The position numbers and the translations under genes are program-made. This document shows, piece after piece, positions 14,643-21,386 of a stretch of 21,431 bases of DNA (the stretch's first letter is position 1; each line of letters begins with the position of its first letter). The notes beneath the pieces are model-generated. The model saw only the letters and a list, made by a program, of their open reading frames with translations, searched no databases and was not told the origin of the DNA. This stretch comes from Fusibacter_D sp033549245 (GTDB taxonomy: Bacteria > Bacillota > Clostridia > Peptostreptococcales > Acidaminobacteraceae). The stretch spans positions 1-21,431 of the forward strand of contig JAWSUW010000049.1 of NCBI GenBank assembly GCA_033549245.1, read 5' to 3'.

Positions 14643-14987
14643 CTATTTTGCCAATCTGATGATTTCCATATAGAGATTGCCGCCTGTGATCTCAGCCTTG
14701 GCGCTGTCGATCATGGCGCTGATGAGTGTCAGTTCATCGTCTTCGTCGGTTTCTCCGGCGAGTTGCCAGTAATATTCCTCTATTTCTGACTGACGCTGTC
14801 TGTTGAACATCTGACAAAGCTCAGCGATTGTCTTTTCACTAAAGTGTGTATTGTAGTCCACTATTCTTATAATAGCTTTTTCAGGACTTGTGATGATTTT
14901 GAAATCCACCTCGTTACTGTCTTCCTTTAAAAAGAGTGTAGTAAGTTCATCTACGATTCGGCAGATTTTTTTAATTTCGTGTCTCAT
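14643..14987 (-). CDS. small unknown cytoplasmic protein between the DUF1576 and S41 protease genes
   Basis: The 114-residue product has no signal peptide or membrane segment. It begins with an amphipathic helix, has a strand pattern around VDFKIITSPEKAIIRIVDY, and then a helix rich in charged residues (MFNRQRQSEIEEYYWQL). The alternation faintly recalls a small histidine-kinase-like ATPase fold, but no N-box or G-box is visible, so I give no function. Its ATG overlaps the stop of the DUF1576 gene (ATGA, 4 bp), indicating translational coupling and a shared role. It ends 16 nt before the protease gene. Confidence 0.75.
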   Translation of the reverse strand: MRHEIKKICRIVDELTTLFLKEDSNEVDFKIITSPEKAIIRIVDYNTHFSEKTIAELCQMFNRQRQSEIEEYYWQLAGETDEDDELTLISAMIDSAKAEITGGNLYMEIIRLAK

Positions 14988-16261
14988 TTATGAGTCTCCT
15001 TTTTGAATGCGTCAATGATCGGGAGCATAAAGCCCGCCACCAGACCACCGGCAAATCCATTATTGTAGAGGTTGATGCCTCCGTGTATGATACCAATGTT
15101 CGTCACGAGCGTCAAATGCAGAATGCCCGCAATCACACCGATGACCGGACCGAAATGACCAGCGATTGGCGCTATGGTTGTTGAAAACAGTACGGAGATG
15201 ATGAATCCCGTGCTGGAAAAGTCATAACCAAAAAATAATCCCGCCAAAAACACACCCAACACAATTGGATAGCAGTTTTTGGGGTGCTTACCAAATGCTG
15301 CGAATCCCACTATGGTGAGGATGCCCGCGAGCACTGGTCCGTTGATGACTCCACCAAGTGCGTGAACCATGATGACACTTGCGAGTCCCATGACGCCCAT
15401 GTTGATGAAGGTGATGCCGTATCCCACAAGACCGGTAAAGTCCGTGATGGTACGACCTTTGTACTTCAGGATACTTCTATACTGAAGCAGTCCGCCTTTG
15501 TTGATCACGAGACCAACGCCAATCAAGTAAATGAACATGACGACGAGCAGTACTGTGATGCTGGCATTGTGCTCGGTATAGAGAATATTGACTGGTTGTA
15601 TGTCAATCTTAAAGTTTCTCAGAAAACTCGTGAACACTGTGCCTACGAGTCCTGCGGTAAATCCTATATTGTATAGGTTATAACCGTCATGGAATCTGAG
15701 CATGTGTGACGAGAGCGGTACGATGATAAAACCGATGAGTGTGCCTATGGCGATTCCCATGACATAATTGAAGCCCTCATTGAATATCCCGCCATAGGTT
15801 ATGATGCTCACAAGTGGCGCAAGCGCCGTACTGAACATGATGACCAAGATGACGTTCATCATTGGGATCTTCTGATATCTGGCATACAAATACCCGCCTA
15901 GATAAATCGGCAATATGTTGATGATGTTCTTTCCGAAAAACGAAAAACCTATTACGGTCATGACTGCTGCTATAAGTAGTCCATTGATCCTCATTTTGAA
16001 GCGCTTTAACAAATAGATGTTGAAAAAGCCCACCAAGGCGGCGTTGACAAATGATGCCCCTACGCCGCCGACACTCAGAAAGTCGGTCAGTAGTATGGAC
16101 GGGGACTGTGTGATTTCAAGGAGCCCTTCAAGCACGTTGATGCCTTCACTGAAACTAGTGAAGATACCAAAAATTAAAAATGCGAGCGGGAAGGCACTCA
16201 GGATCAAGAGCTTCTGCTCTTTGCGCAGTTCTCGTTCTTTAAACTGATTGTATAATAACAC
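14984..16261 (-). CDS. DUF1576 polytopic membrane protein
   Basis: The 425-residue protein consists mostly of hydrophobic helices (about ten or more). I recognise it as DUF1576, a family of unknown function found mainly in Clostridia. It appears internally duplicated. HDGYNLYNIGFTAGLVG in the first half matches HGGINLYNNGFAGGLVA near the C-terminus. VIGFSFFGKN...FSTALAPL matches IVGFAAFGKH...FSTTIAPI. Two-fold inverted or tandem repeats of this kind are usual in transporters and channels, so a transport role is plausible but unproven. The start is GTG 16261 with GAGGTG upstream. It is first in a unit with the small unknown protein and the S41 protease. Confidence 0.85.
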   Translation of the reverse strand: MLLYNQFKERELRKEQKLLILSAFPLAFLIFGIFTSFSEGINVLEGLLEITQSPSILLTDFLSVGGVGASFVNAALVGFFNIYLLKRFKMRINGLLIAAVMTVIGFSFFGKNIINILPIYLGGYLYARYQKIPMMNVILVIMFSTALAPLVSIITYGGIFNEGFNYVMGIAIGTLIGFIIVPLSSHMLRFHDGYNLYNIGFTAGLVGTVFTSFLRNFKIDIQPVNILYTEHNASITVLLVVMFIYLIGVGLVINKGGLLQYRSILKYKGRTITDFTGLVGYGITFINMGVMGLASVIMVHALGGVINGPVLAGILTIVGFAAFGKHPKNCYPIVLGVFLAGLFFGYDFSSTGFIISVLFSTTIAPIAGHFGPVIGVIAGILHLTLVTNIGIIHGGINLYNNGFAGGLVAGFMLPIIDAFKKETHK

Positions 16262-16293
16262 TGATTCACCTCGATTGAATTGGATTTTCCTCT

Positions 16294-16322
16294 ATTATAT
16301 AGGATGTGCCGGGAAAAAGGAA
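16294..16322 (-). promoter_or_regulatory. possible promoter of the DUF1576 unit
   Basis: TATAAT (minus strand, 16294-16299) lies 32 nt before the GTG start. The -35 region is poor. Confidence 0.4.
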
Positions 16323-16428
16323 GAGGAGGGACGGTAGGATTTCTATGTAGATGTTGGAATACGAGCGGAAAATGGTGGTTTTTGGATGCAGCTAAGTGAC
16401 TGGCGTCACTTTGGCTGTGTCCAAGTCT

Positions 16429-16760
16429 GTTTTTGGCTGCGCCAAGTGGTTAGTGGTTGGGAAAGTCAAATTCGAAGGATTAAGGTCAAGTGCGCCTTAT
16501 GGCGCAGATTAAAAGGATTGGTCAGGGACCAATCCTTTGTGTAAGACATGTAAGTACAAAGTCAGAAAGTACAAGGATACATGTTCTTGATCTTGATCTT
16601 CCTAACTACTAACTAACTTGGCGTTAGCCAAATACTACTGCGCGTTTACGCGCAAAACCACTGGGGCGTCAGCCCCCTTGATCTTGACCTTCCTAACCAC
16701 TAACTACTTGGCGTAGCCAAAAACTAACTGCGCGTTTACGCGCAAAACCACTTGAGTAAC
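16429..16760. repeat. inverted-repeat, hairpin-rich element 1 (upstream of ABC operon)
   Basis: This occupies most of the 575-bp gap between divergent genes. A left arm (16429-16470, TTTTTGGCTGCGCCAAGTGG...) is nearly the reverse complement of 16682-16724, and a second partial right arm lies at 16591-16632. Between them is a terminator-like hairpin (16512-16538). The right side carries two copies of TGCGCG-TTTA-CGCGCA followed by AAAACCA (16639-16660, 16729-16750) and a GGGGC-GTCA-GCCCC hairpin (16663-16675). The same modules in the same order occur at 20457-20720. No coding capacity is seen. Confidence 0.75.
16512..16538. terminator. terminator-like hairpin, copy 1 of a repeated family
   Basis: AAAGGATTGGTC and GACCAATCCTTT form a 12-bp perfect stem with a 3-nt loop, followed by GTGTA. 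It sits between divergent genes where no transcript is expected to end. Near-identical copies are at 20987-21013 and, with a changed stem, 20568-20596. Confidence 0.6.
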
Positions 16761-16784
16761 ACAGGGGTGGTAACCCCCTGTTAC
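16756..16784. promoter_or_regulatory. palindrome overlapping the -35 region of the ABC operon
   Basis: GTAACACAGGGG and CCCCCTGTTAC pair with a small bulge around TGGTAA. The right arm coincides with the -35 position expected for TATAAA at 16802-16807. It could be an operator or a leader hairpin; no T-run follows. Confidence 0.45.
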
Positions 16785-16807
16785 AAAATTGTCATTTCGG
16801 GTATAAA
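16779..16807 (+). promoter_or_regulatory. probable promoter of the ABC importer operon
   Basis: -10 TATAAA (16802-16807) with a weak TGTTAC -35 at 17 bp, about 30 nt before the first gene. The weak -35 under a palindrome suggests regulation by an activator or repressor. Confidence 0.45.
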
Positions 16808-16836
16808 TAAACCACTTTACCAAAGGGGGTAATCCT

Positions 16837-17865
16837 ATGTTTTATAAGTATAAAGTCAAATACGGGCTCTTTTTATTGATTATGTTGTTGGTGATATCGG
16901 GGTGTTCAAAGGATGAAGATGAGGTTTCTAAAGTTAGAATTGCACATTTCCCCAATGTGACGCATGCGCAGGCTCTGGTGGCGAGGGAGATGGGGGCTTT
17001 TGAGGAGAAGCTTGGTGATGATCTCAAAGTGGAATACTTTGTATTCAATGCGGGACCATCGGAAATTGAGGCCTTTTTCGCCGGGGAACTGGATCTGGGG
17101 TACATCGGTCCGGTACCAGCTTTGAATGGAAACATCAAATCAGATGGTGATATCGTCATTCTCGCTGGTGCAACCAATGCGGGTGCGATTGTAGTCGTAT
17201 CCGAAGGCTCAGACATTCAGTCGATTGCAGATTTGCAAAACAAGAAAGTCGCCGTTCCTCAGATTGGAAATACTCAGCACCTGTCCCTACTCAATCTCCT
17301 AAGCGAAAACAATCTTTCGGACACGACGAAGGGTGGCAACGTGGATGTGGTTCCCGTATCCAACCCGGACATCAAGACGCTTCTTGAAAATGGCGGGGTC
17401 GATGCAGCTTGTGTTCCCGAACCTTGGGGATCCCGACTGGTTTATGAGATTGGAGCACGCATTCTTCTCGATGAGAAAGAAGTGTTCAGAAATGGTGAGT
17501 ATTCCACCGCGCTATTGATTGGCAGAAAGGACTTTGTCGAGGAAAATCCTGAAATCGTAAAGAAAGTACTGGAAGCACACCTTGAGATGACGGAGTACCT
17601 TATCAACAACACCGAGACTGCCAAATCCATGGTCAACAAGCAAATTTTGGAGCTCACAGGCAAAGATCTTTCTCAAGAAGTGATCGATTCCGTCTTTGAA
17701 AGACTCTATTTTTCAAATGACCCGATCAGTGCATCGGTCATGGATTTTATGAACATTTCAAAAGCAGAAGGCTTTATCGACAATACCACAACAAAAGAAA
17801 AATTATTCCAGTTCGGTATCTTGAATTCTATTTTGGATGAGAAAGGTCTCCCCATTGTGGAATAA
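16837..17865 (+). CDS. ABC importer substrate-binding lipoprotein 1 (SsuA/TauA/NitT type)
   Basis: The 342-residue protein has a short basic N-terminus, a hydrophobic core and the lipobox VISGC (Cys23), so it is a membrane-anchored lipoprotein. The mature part is a type II periplasmic-binding fold of the nitrate/sulfonate/taurine group: RIAHFPNVTHAQAL at the start, FNAGPSEIEAFFAGELDLGYIGP, then GNTQHLSLLNLL and VPEPWGS. Substrate could be an alkylsulfonate, a related organic acid or a thiamin-type pyrimidine; sequence does not decide. AAGGGGG precedes the ATG. It heads an operon with ATPase, permease and a second, clearly homologous binding protein. Confidence 0.9.
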   Translation: MFYKYKVKYGLFLLIMLLVISGCSKDEDEVSKVRIAHFPNVTHAQALVAREMGAFEEKLGDDLKVEYFVFNAGPSEIEAFFAGELDLGYIGPVPALNGNIKSDGDIVILAGATNAGAIVVVSEGSDIQSIADLQNKKVAVPQIGNTQHLSLLNLLSENNLSDTTKGGNVDVVPVSNPDIKTLLENGGVDAACVPEPWGSRLVYEIGARILLDEKEVFRNGEYSTALLIGRKDFVEENPEIVKKVLEAHLEMTEYLINNTETAKSMVNKQILELTGKDLSQEVIDSVFERLYFSNDPISASVMDFMNISKAEGFIDNTTTKEKLFQFGILNSILDEKGLPIVE

Positions 17866-17896
17866 ATATTCATTTTGACTCAAAGGTGGTGTTCAA

Positions 17897-18685
17897 ATGG
17901 TACTTGAAATCAACAATTTATCCAAAACATTCAAAACAAAGACAAAGGAAACCGCTGTGTTCAAATCCATTGATTTGAAAATAGACAAAGGACAATTCAT
18001 CTGTCTGATCGGTCCATCCGGGTGCGGCAAATCCACGCTCCTGAACATCATCGCAGGGCATGAAAAGGCCAATGAGGGCGAAGTGCTCCTGGAGGGCAAA
18101 GCTGTCACAACGCCAGGACCCGATCGAATCATGATGTTCCAGGAATCTGCTCTTTTCCCGTGGCTCAAAGTAATCGACAATGTGATCTTCGGGCTCAAAA
18201 TCGCAGGAGTCAGTAAAGATGAAGCCTATGCTACTGCGGATCGATACCTCCATATGACACATCTGAGCCAGTTCAAGAACGCCTATATTCATGAACTTTC
18301 AGGAGGCATGCGCCAACGGGTGGCACTTGCAAGATGTCTTTCCATGGATTCAGAGATTATGCTCATGGATGAACCCTTTGCTTCCCTCGACTCCCAAACT
18401 CGGTTGATCCTTCAACTGGAGCTTCAAAGGATCTGGGAGGCCACCAAAAAGACAATTGTATTTGTAACCCACAGTGTCGAGGAAGCGGTCCTGTTGTCGG
18501 ACAAAATCGTTTTGATGTCGGTCAATCCCGGTGGCATTAAAAAAATCTACGACATTGATATCCCAAGACCTCGTGAGGTGGATTCCGAGGCTGTGGTCCA
18601 TAAGATGAGCATCGTCCTAAAAGACCTTAAGGAGGAGGTGGAGAAAGTTGCAAAAGCTGAATTCGATACTGACTGGCATCTTTAG
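17897..18685 (+). CDS. ABC importer ATPase (SsuB/TauB/NitT type)
   Basis: The 262-residue cytoplasmic ATPase powers the importer. All motifs are intact: Walker A GPSGCGKST (39-47), Q-loop Gln82 in MMFQES, signature LSGGMRQ (134-140), Walker B IMLMDEP with Glu159, D-loop SLD and H-loop His192 (THSVEEA). The FPWL after the Q-loop is typical of the sulfonate/nitrate/taurine ATPases. It starts 31 nt after lipoprotein 1 with AAAGGTGG upstream. Its 3' end overlaps the permease gene by 38 bp, and the codons KEEV near the end double as the AGGAGG ribosome site of that gene. Confidence 0.93.
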   Translation: MVLEINNLSKTFKTKTKETAVFKSIDLKIDKGQFICLIGPSGCGKSTLLNIIAGHEKANEGEVLLEGKAVTTPGPDRIMMFQESALFPWLKVIDNVIFGLKIAGVSKDEAYATADRYLHMTHLSQFKNAYIHELSGGMRQRVALARCLSMDSEIMLMDEPFASLDSQTRLILQLELQRIWEATKKTIVFVTHSVEEAVLLSDKIVLMSVNPGGIKKIYDIDIPRPREVDSEAVVHKMSIVLKDLKEEVEKVAKAEFDTDWHL

Positions 18686-19442
18686 TAAAATTATATTTTA
18701 CCTGATACTGATTTTGATCTGGGAAGCGGCTTATCGCATCGGCGTCCAATGGCTTGAAATCTGGAAGCCGTACACCTTCCCTTCACCGGTTTTTGTGTTC
18801 AGAAGTCTGGTTAAACTTATTCAAAACAATGTTCTTCCCATTGCAATCGCCACCAGTCTCCGTCGTATTGCAATCGGATATACCACTTCAGTCATGATCG
18901 GCACCACCATTGGTATTTTCATGGTGTCATTCAAATTTCTAGACAAACACCTCAGTCCTTTAGTGTTGGGGCTTCAAACGCTACCGAGCATCTGTTGGTT
19001 GCCATTTGCCATCTTGTGGTTCGGACTCAATGAGAACGCCATCACTTTTGTAATCGCCATCGGCTCTACATTTGCGATTGCCATGTCCATTGAATCGGGC
19101 ATCAAAAATGTGAACCCGCTGTATATCAGAGCTGCCCGGACCATGGGCGCCAAAGGATACAAACTGTACCGCAATGTGATTATCCCCGCAGCACTCCCGA
19201 ACATCGTCACAGGTCTGAAACAGGCTTGGTCTTTTGCATGGAGAGCACTTATGGCCGGTGAAATGCTGACCGCGACCAAAGGACTCGGTCAAGTGCTCAT
19301 GTGGGGTCGTGATCTCGCGGATATCAGTCAAGTTATGGGCGTTATGATCGTAATCATCATCCTTGGACTTGTTGTTGACAAACTCGTCTTCTCCGTCGTG
19401 GAAAAAAACATCCGCCACAGATGGGGACTGCTGCACAAATAA
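18648..19442 (+). CDS. ABC importer permease (SsuC/TauC/NitT type)
   Basis: The 264-residue membrane protein has about six hydrophobic helices. It carries the EAA loop that contacts the ATPase (RAARTMGAKGYKLYRNVIIPA, about 161-181) followed by ALPNIVTGLKQAWSFAWRAL, typical of the BPD_transp_1 sulfonate/nitrate group. The start is TTG 18648, inside the ATPase gene in another frame, with GGAGGT 8 nt upstream; no ATG lies nearby in frame. The overlap suggests translational coupling that keeps permease and ATPase balanced. It ends 16 nt before lipoprotein 2. Confidence 0.92.
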   Translation: MQKLNSILTGIFSKIIFYLILILIWEAAYRIGVQWLEIWKPYTFPSPVFVFRSLVKLIQNNVLPIAIATSLRRIAIGYTTSVMIGTTIGIFMVSFKFLDKHLSPLVLGLQTLPSICWLPFAILWFGLNENAITFVIAIGSTFAIAMSIESGIKNVNPLYIRAARTMGAKGYKLYRNVIIPAALPNIVTGLKQAWSFAWRALMAGEMLTATKGLGQVLMWGRDLADISQVMGVMIVIIILGLVVDKLVFSVVEKNIRHRWGLLHK

Positions 19443-19458
19443 CCTGGGAGGCCAAGTC

Positions 19459-20445
19459 ATGAACAAAGTTAAAACGTTCTTTCTGATCGTGATGATTGCC
19501 GCCTTCGCTATAACGGGTTGCGGTAAGAATGACGATGCAGTCAAAAAAATCAGAATCGCTTATTTCCCCAATGCCACACATGCCCAGGCACTCATCATGA
19601 AAAATCTTAATCTTTTGGAGGCAAAACTTCCCAGTAATGTGGAAGTGGAATACGTCCCATTCAATGCCGGCTCCTCGGAAGTGGAAGCTTTTTTCTCCGG
19701 ACACGTCGATGTCGGTTACATCGGCCCTATTCCCGCCATCAACGCCAATATCAAATCGCGAGGCGACATCGTGATTATCGCCGGTGCCGCCCATGCCGGT
19801 GCGACCCTTGTGGTCTCATCTGATTCTGAAATTAATGATTTCAAAGATTTCGAGAACAAACGAATCGCAGTGCCGCAATTTGGCAACACCCAGCATCTCG
19901 CACTCCTCAATCTACTGAGCGAAAACAACTTAGTAGATGCACTAAAAGGCGGCAATGTTGAAATCGTGCCCGTCAAAAATGCCGAGGTTGAAGCGATGAT
20001 GCTCAAAGGTGAACTCGATGCGGCCTTCATCCCCGAACCTTGGGGTAGCGACCTCCTCCTAAAAGGAATCGCCAAGCGATTTGTTTACGAAAGTGCTTTG
20101 TTTGGCGCAGTTGAAGATACCACCGCACTTGTCATTACAAGTCAGGAATATCTGGAAGACCACCGCGACATCGTGAAATTATTTTTAGCGGCTCACATCG
20201 AAGCCACCGATTACTTGAAGGACAATCCCGAAGGCGCAAAAGCCATCATCGCTGAGGAGATTGAAAATGCCACGGGTAAAGCTTTGGCCCCCGGCACACT
20301 GGATCAGCTCTTCACTTATCTTGAATTTGATTATGTGCCTTTGAGGGAAAGTATTATGAATTATGCAAGGATATTTACAGATGAAGGGTTTGTGGATGAA
20401 GTAGTGGATGAGGATGAATTGTTTTTGGAACTACTAAATGAGTAA
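19459..20445 (+). CDS. ABC importer substrate-binding lipoprotein 2 (paralogue of lipoprotein 1)
   Basis: The 328-residue protein has the lipobox AITGC (Cys21). It aligns with lipoprotein 1 along its whole length: RIAYFPNATHAQAL, FNAGSSEVEAFFSGHVDVGYIGP, GNTQHLALLNLLSENNL, IPEPWGS. Identity by eye is well over half in the N-terminal lobe and lower in the C-terminal third. I chose ATG 19459 because GGGAGG precedes it; longer in-frame starts lie inside the permease gene. Two binding proteins for one permease/ATPase set suggests either two related ligands or one ligand at two affinities. Keeping both functional motifs argues against decay. Confidence 0.92.
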   Translation: MNKVKTFFLIVMIAAFAITGCGKNDDAVKKIRIAYFPNATHAQALIMKNLNLLEAKLPSNVEVEYVPFNAGSSEVEAFFSGHVDVGYIGPIPAINANIKSRGDIVIIAGAAHAGATLVVSSDSEINDFKDFENKRIAVPQFGNTQHLALLNLLSENNLVDALKGGNVEIVPVKNAEVEAMMLKGELDAAFIPEPWGSDLLLKGIAKRFVYESALFGAVEDTTALVITSQEYLEDHRDIVKLFLAAHIEATDYLKDNPEGAKAIIAEEIENATGKALAPGTLDQLFTYLEFDYVPLRESIMNYARIFTDEGFVDEVVDEDELFLELLNE

Positions 20446-20456
20446 GTGGGAGTCGG

Positions 20457-20720
20457 CTGGCGCCTGTCGGCTTCGCCAAGTAGTTTTGCACTCTACGAGT
20501 GCAGTGGTTTTTGGCTAGCGCCTGTCGGCTTCGCCAAGTAGTTGGTGGTTAGGAAAGTCAAAAAATTAAGGATCGGTCAACTGACCGATCCTTTTTGTAG
20601 AATTAAAGCAAGACGTTATCCTCTTTTGAACTTGATTTTGCTTTTCCCAACCACTAACTGCTTGGCGCTAGCCAAATACTACTGCGCGTTTACGCGCAAA
20701 ACCAACAGGGCGTCAGCCCC
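20457..20720. repeat. inverted-repeat, hairpin-rich element 2 (downstream of ABC operon)
   Basis: Modules match element 1. The left arm (about 20508-20560, TTTTTGGCTAGCGCC...AAGTAGTTGGTGGTTAGGAAAGTCAA) is inverted relative to 20640-20678. A terminator hairpin lies between, then TGCGCG-TTTA-CGCGCA (20683-20698) and AGGGCGTCAGCCCCCT (about 20707-20722). The segment CGCCTGTCGGCTTCGCCAAG occurs twice in the left part (about 20461 and 20519). No gene is seen. Confidence 0.75.
20568..20596 (+). terminator. terminator of the ABC importer operon
   Basis: AAGGATCGGTCA and TGACCGATCCTT form a perfect 12-bp inverted repeat followed by TTTTTG, about 120 nt after the last stop. It sits at the centre of element 2 and its stem differs from the two other family copies by a paired change (C-G for T-A). 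Confidence 0.75.
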
Positions 20721-20765
20721 CTCGACAGGTGCTTTTTGTTACCTTGACAGATTATGGATTGAACA

Positions 20766-20794
20766 TTTACAAATGTTTTTATTGAGTTTATAAT
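20766..20794 (+). promoter_or_regulatory. orphan promoter
   Basis: -35 TTTACA (20766-20771), 17-bp spacer, -10 TATAAT (20789-20794). A TTGACA at 20744-20749 may be part of an alternative promoter. No coding gene follows. Confidence 0.65.
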
Positions 20795-20800
20795 GTAAAT

Positions 20801-20909
20801 AACAGTTGGAGAGTCCCTGCCAATCAAGTGGGAGATTTAAACAGTCGGAGATTAATATTAAGTTAAGCAGAAAGTGTGATCAATTTTGATTGCACTTTCT
20901 TTTGTTTTT
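20801..20909 (+). ncRNA. candidate small RNA (promoter and terminator, no gene)
   Basis: The predicted ~109-nt transcript starts at about 20801 and ends at a strong terminator. Its 5' half has three G-rich motifs, TTGGAGAG, TGGGAGAT and TCGGAGAT, two of them within the repeated AACAGTYGGAGA. They could be single-stranded GGA motifs for an RNA-binding protein or base-pair with C-rich targets. Short open frames are present but lack ribosome sites. It matches no RNA family I recognise. Confidence 0.5.
20870..20909 (+). terminator. strong terminator of the candidate small RNA
   Basis: GAAAGTGTGATCAA and TTGATTGCACTTTC form a 14-bp stem with two G-U pairs and a 2-nt tip, followed by TTTTGTTTTTC. 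Confidence 0.85.
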
Positions 20910-20986
20910 CTTATCTTCTTAGCTCAAATGACTGAAAACAGAAGACATCGATTTACATGACATTTAATTATTGCACATATCACCTA

Positions 20987-21013
20987 AAAGGATTGGTCGC
21001 AGACCAATCCTTT
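20987..21013. terminator. terminator-like hairpin, copy 3 of the repeated family
   Basis: The AAAGGATTGGTC/GACCAATCCTTT stem is identical to copy 1, with loop GCA and the same GTGTA flank. It lies 25 nt past the end of the XRE-type gene on the minus strand, where TTTTAGG follows the stem, so it may end that transcript. Confidence 0.65.
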
Positions 21014-21038
21014 GTGTACAACGTTTTAGTAATTTGAA

Positions 21039-21329
21039 TCATTGAATCTTTCTAAAATTAATACTAAATTCAAAATCAATTTTCTTCGAAATTTTCCACA
21101 ACAATTCTATTGTCGGATTATAATCTCCACTTTCAAGTTTTGAAACCATGGCTTGTGAAACATCTAAAATGCGAGCTAAGTCTTTTTGCTTTAGATTATT
21201 TTCATGTCTGTACTCAACTAATTTTACCGAGATATTATATAAAATATCATCTAGTTCAAATGATTCTCTCGTTTTTATACCAACATCATTAATCCAACTT
21301 AGGGGATCCATTAACATTTTAGTATCCAT
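21039..21329 (-). CDS. XRE-family helix-turn-helix regulator
   Basis: The 96-residue cytoplasmic protein has a Cro/C1-type HTH at about 44-88. Its helices read KQKDLARILDVSQAMVSKLESGDYNPTIELLWKISKKI, with the usual Q at the first HTH helix and SKLE-G-NP following. An N-terminal extension of about 35 residues precedes it. Proteins of this size and layout are often antitoxins of HigBA-like pairs or small autoregulators; no toxin gene is visible on either side within the window. The start could be ATG 21329 or the in-frame GTG 21338 (TTAGGT upstream); neither has a strong ribosome site. A good promoter lies just upstream. Confidence 0.8.
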   Translation of the reverse strand: MDTKMLMDPLSWINDVGIKTRESFELDDILYNISVKLVEYRHENNLKQKDLARILDVSQAMVSKLESGDYNPTIELLWKISKKIDFEFSINFRKIQ

Positions 21330-21340
21330 AATAATCACTC

Positions 21341-21357
21341 ATTACCTAATATGTAAT
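21341..21357. promoter_or_regulatory. possible operator of the XRE-type gene
   Basis: ATTAC-ctaatat-GTAAT, a 5-bp inverted repeat with a 7-nt spacer, lies directly after the -10 box where autorepression would act. Short and AT-rich, so it could be chance. Confidence 0.3.
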
Positions 21358-21386
21358 ATTATATAACCTATAAGTTGTATTTTCAA
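21358..21386 (-). promoter_or_regulatory. promoter of the XRE-type gene
   Basis: Minus strand: -35 TTGAAA (21381-21386), 17-bp spacer, -10 TATAAT (21358-21363), about 20-30 nt before the start. Confidence 0.75.

Noticed and set aside
14990..15676. Plus-strand frames opposite the DUF1576 gene
   Set aside because: Composition is unlike a real protein and the minus-strand gene with its duplicated motifs explains the sequence.
16300..16760. CRISPR array in the repeat-rich gap
   Set aside because: The repeats are few, partly inverted, irregularly spaced and themselves composed of hairpins; there are no regular spacers and no cas genes.
19357..19800. Minus-strand frames and the upstream extension of lipoprotein 2
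   Set aside because: The lipoprotein signal and GGGAGG site fix the start at 19459; the antisense frames are shadows.
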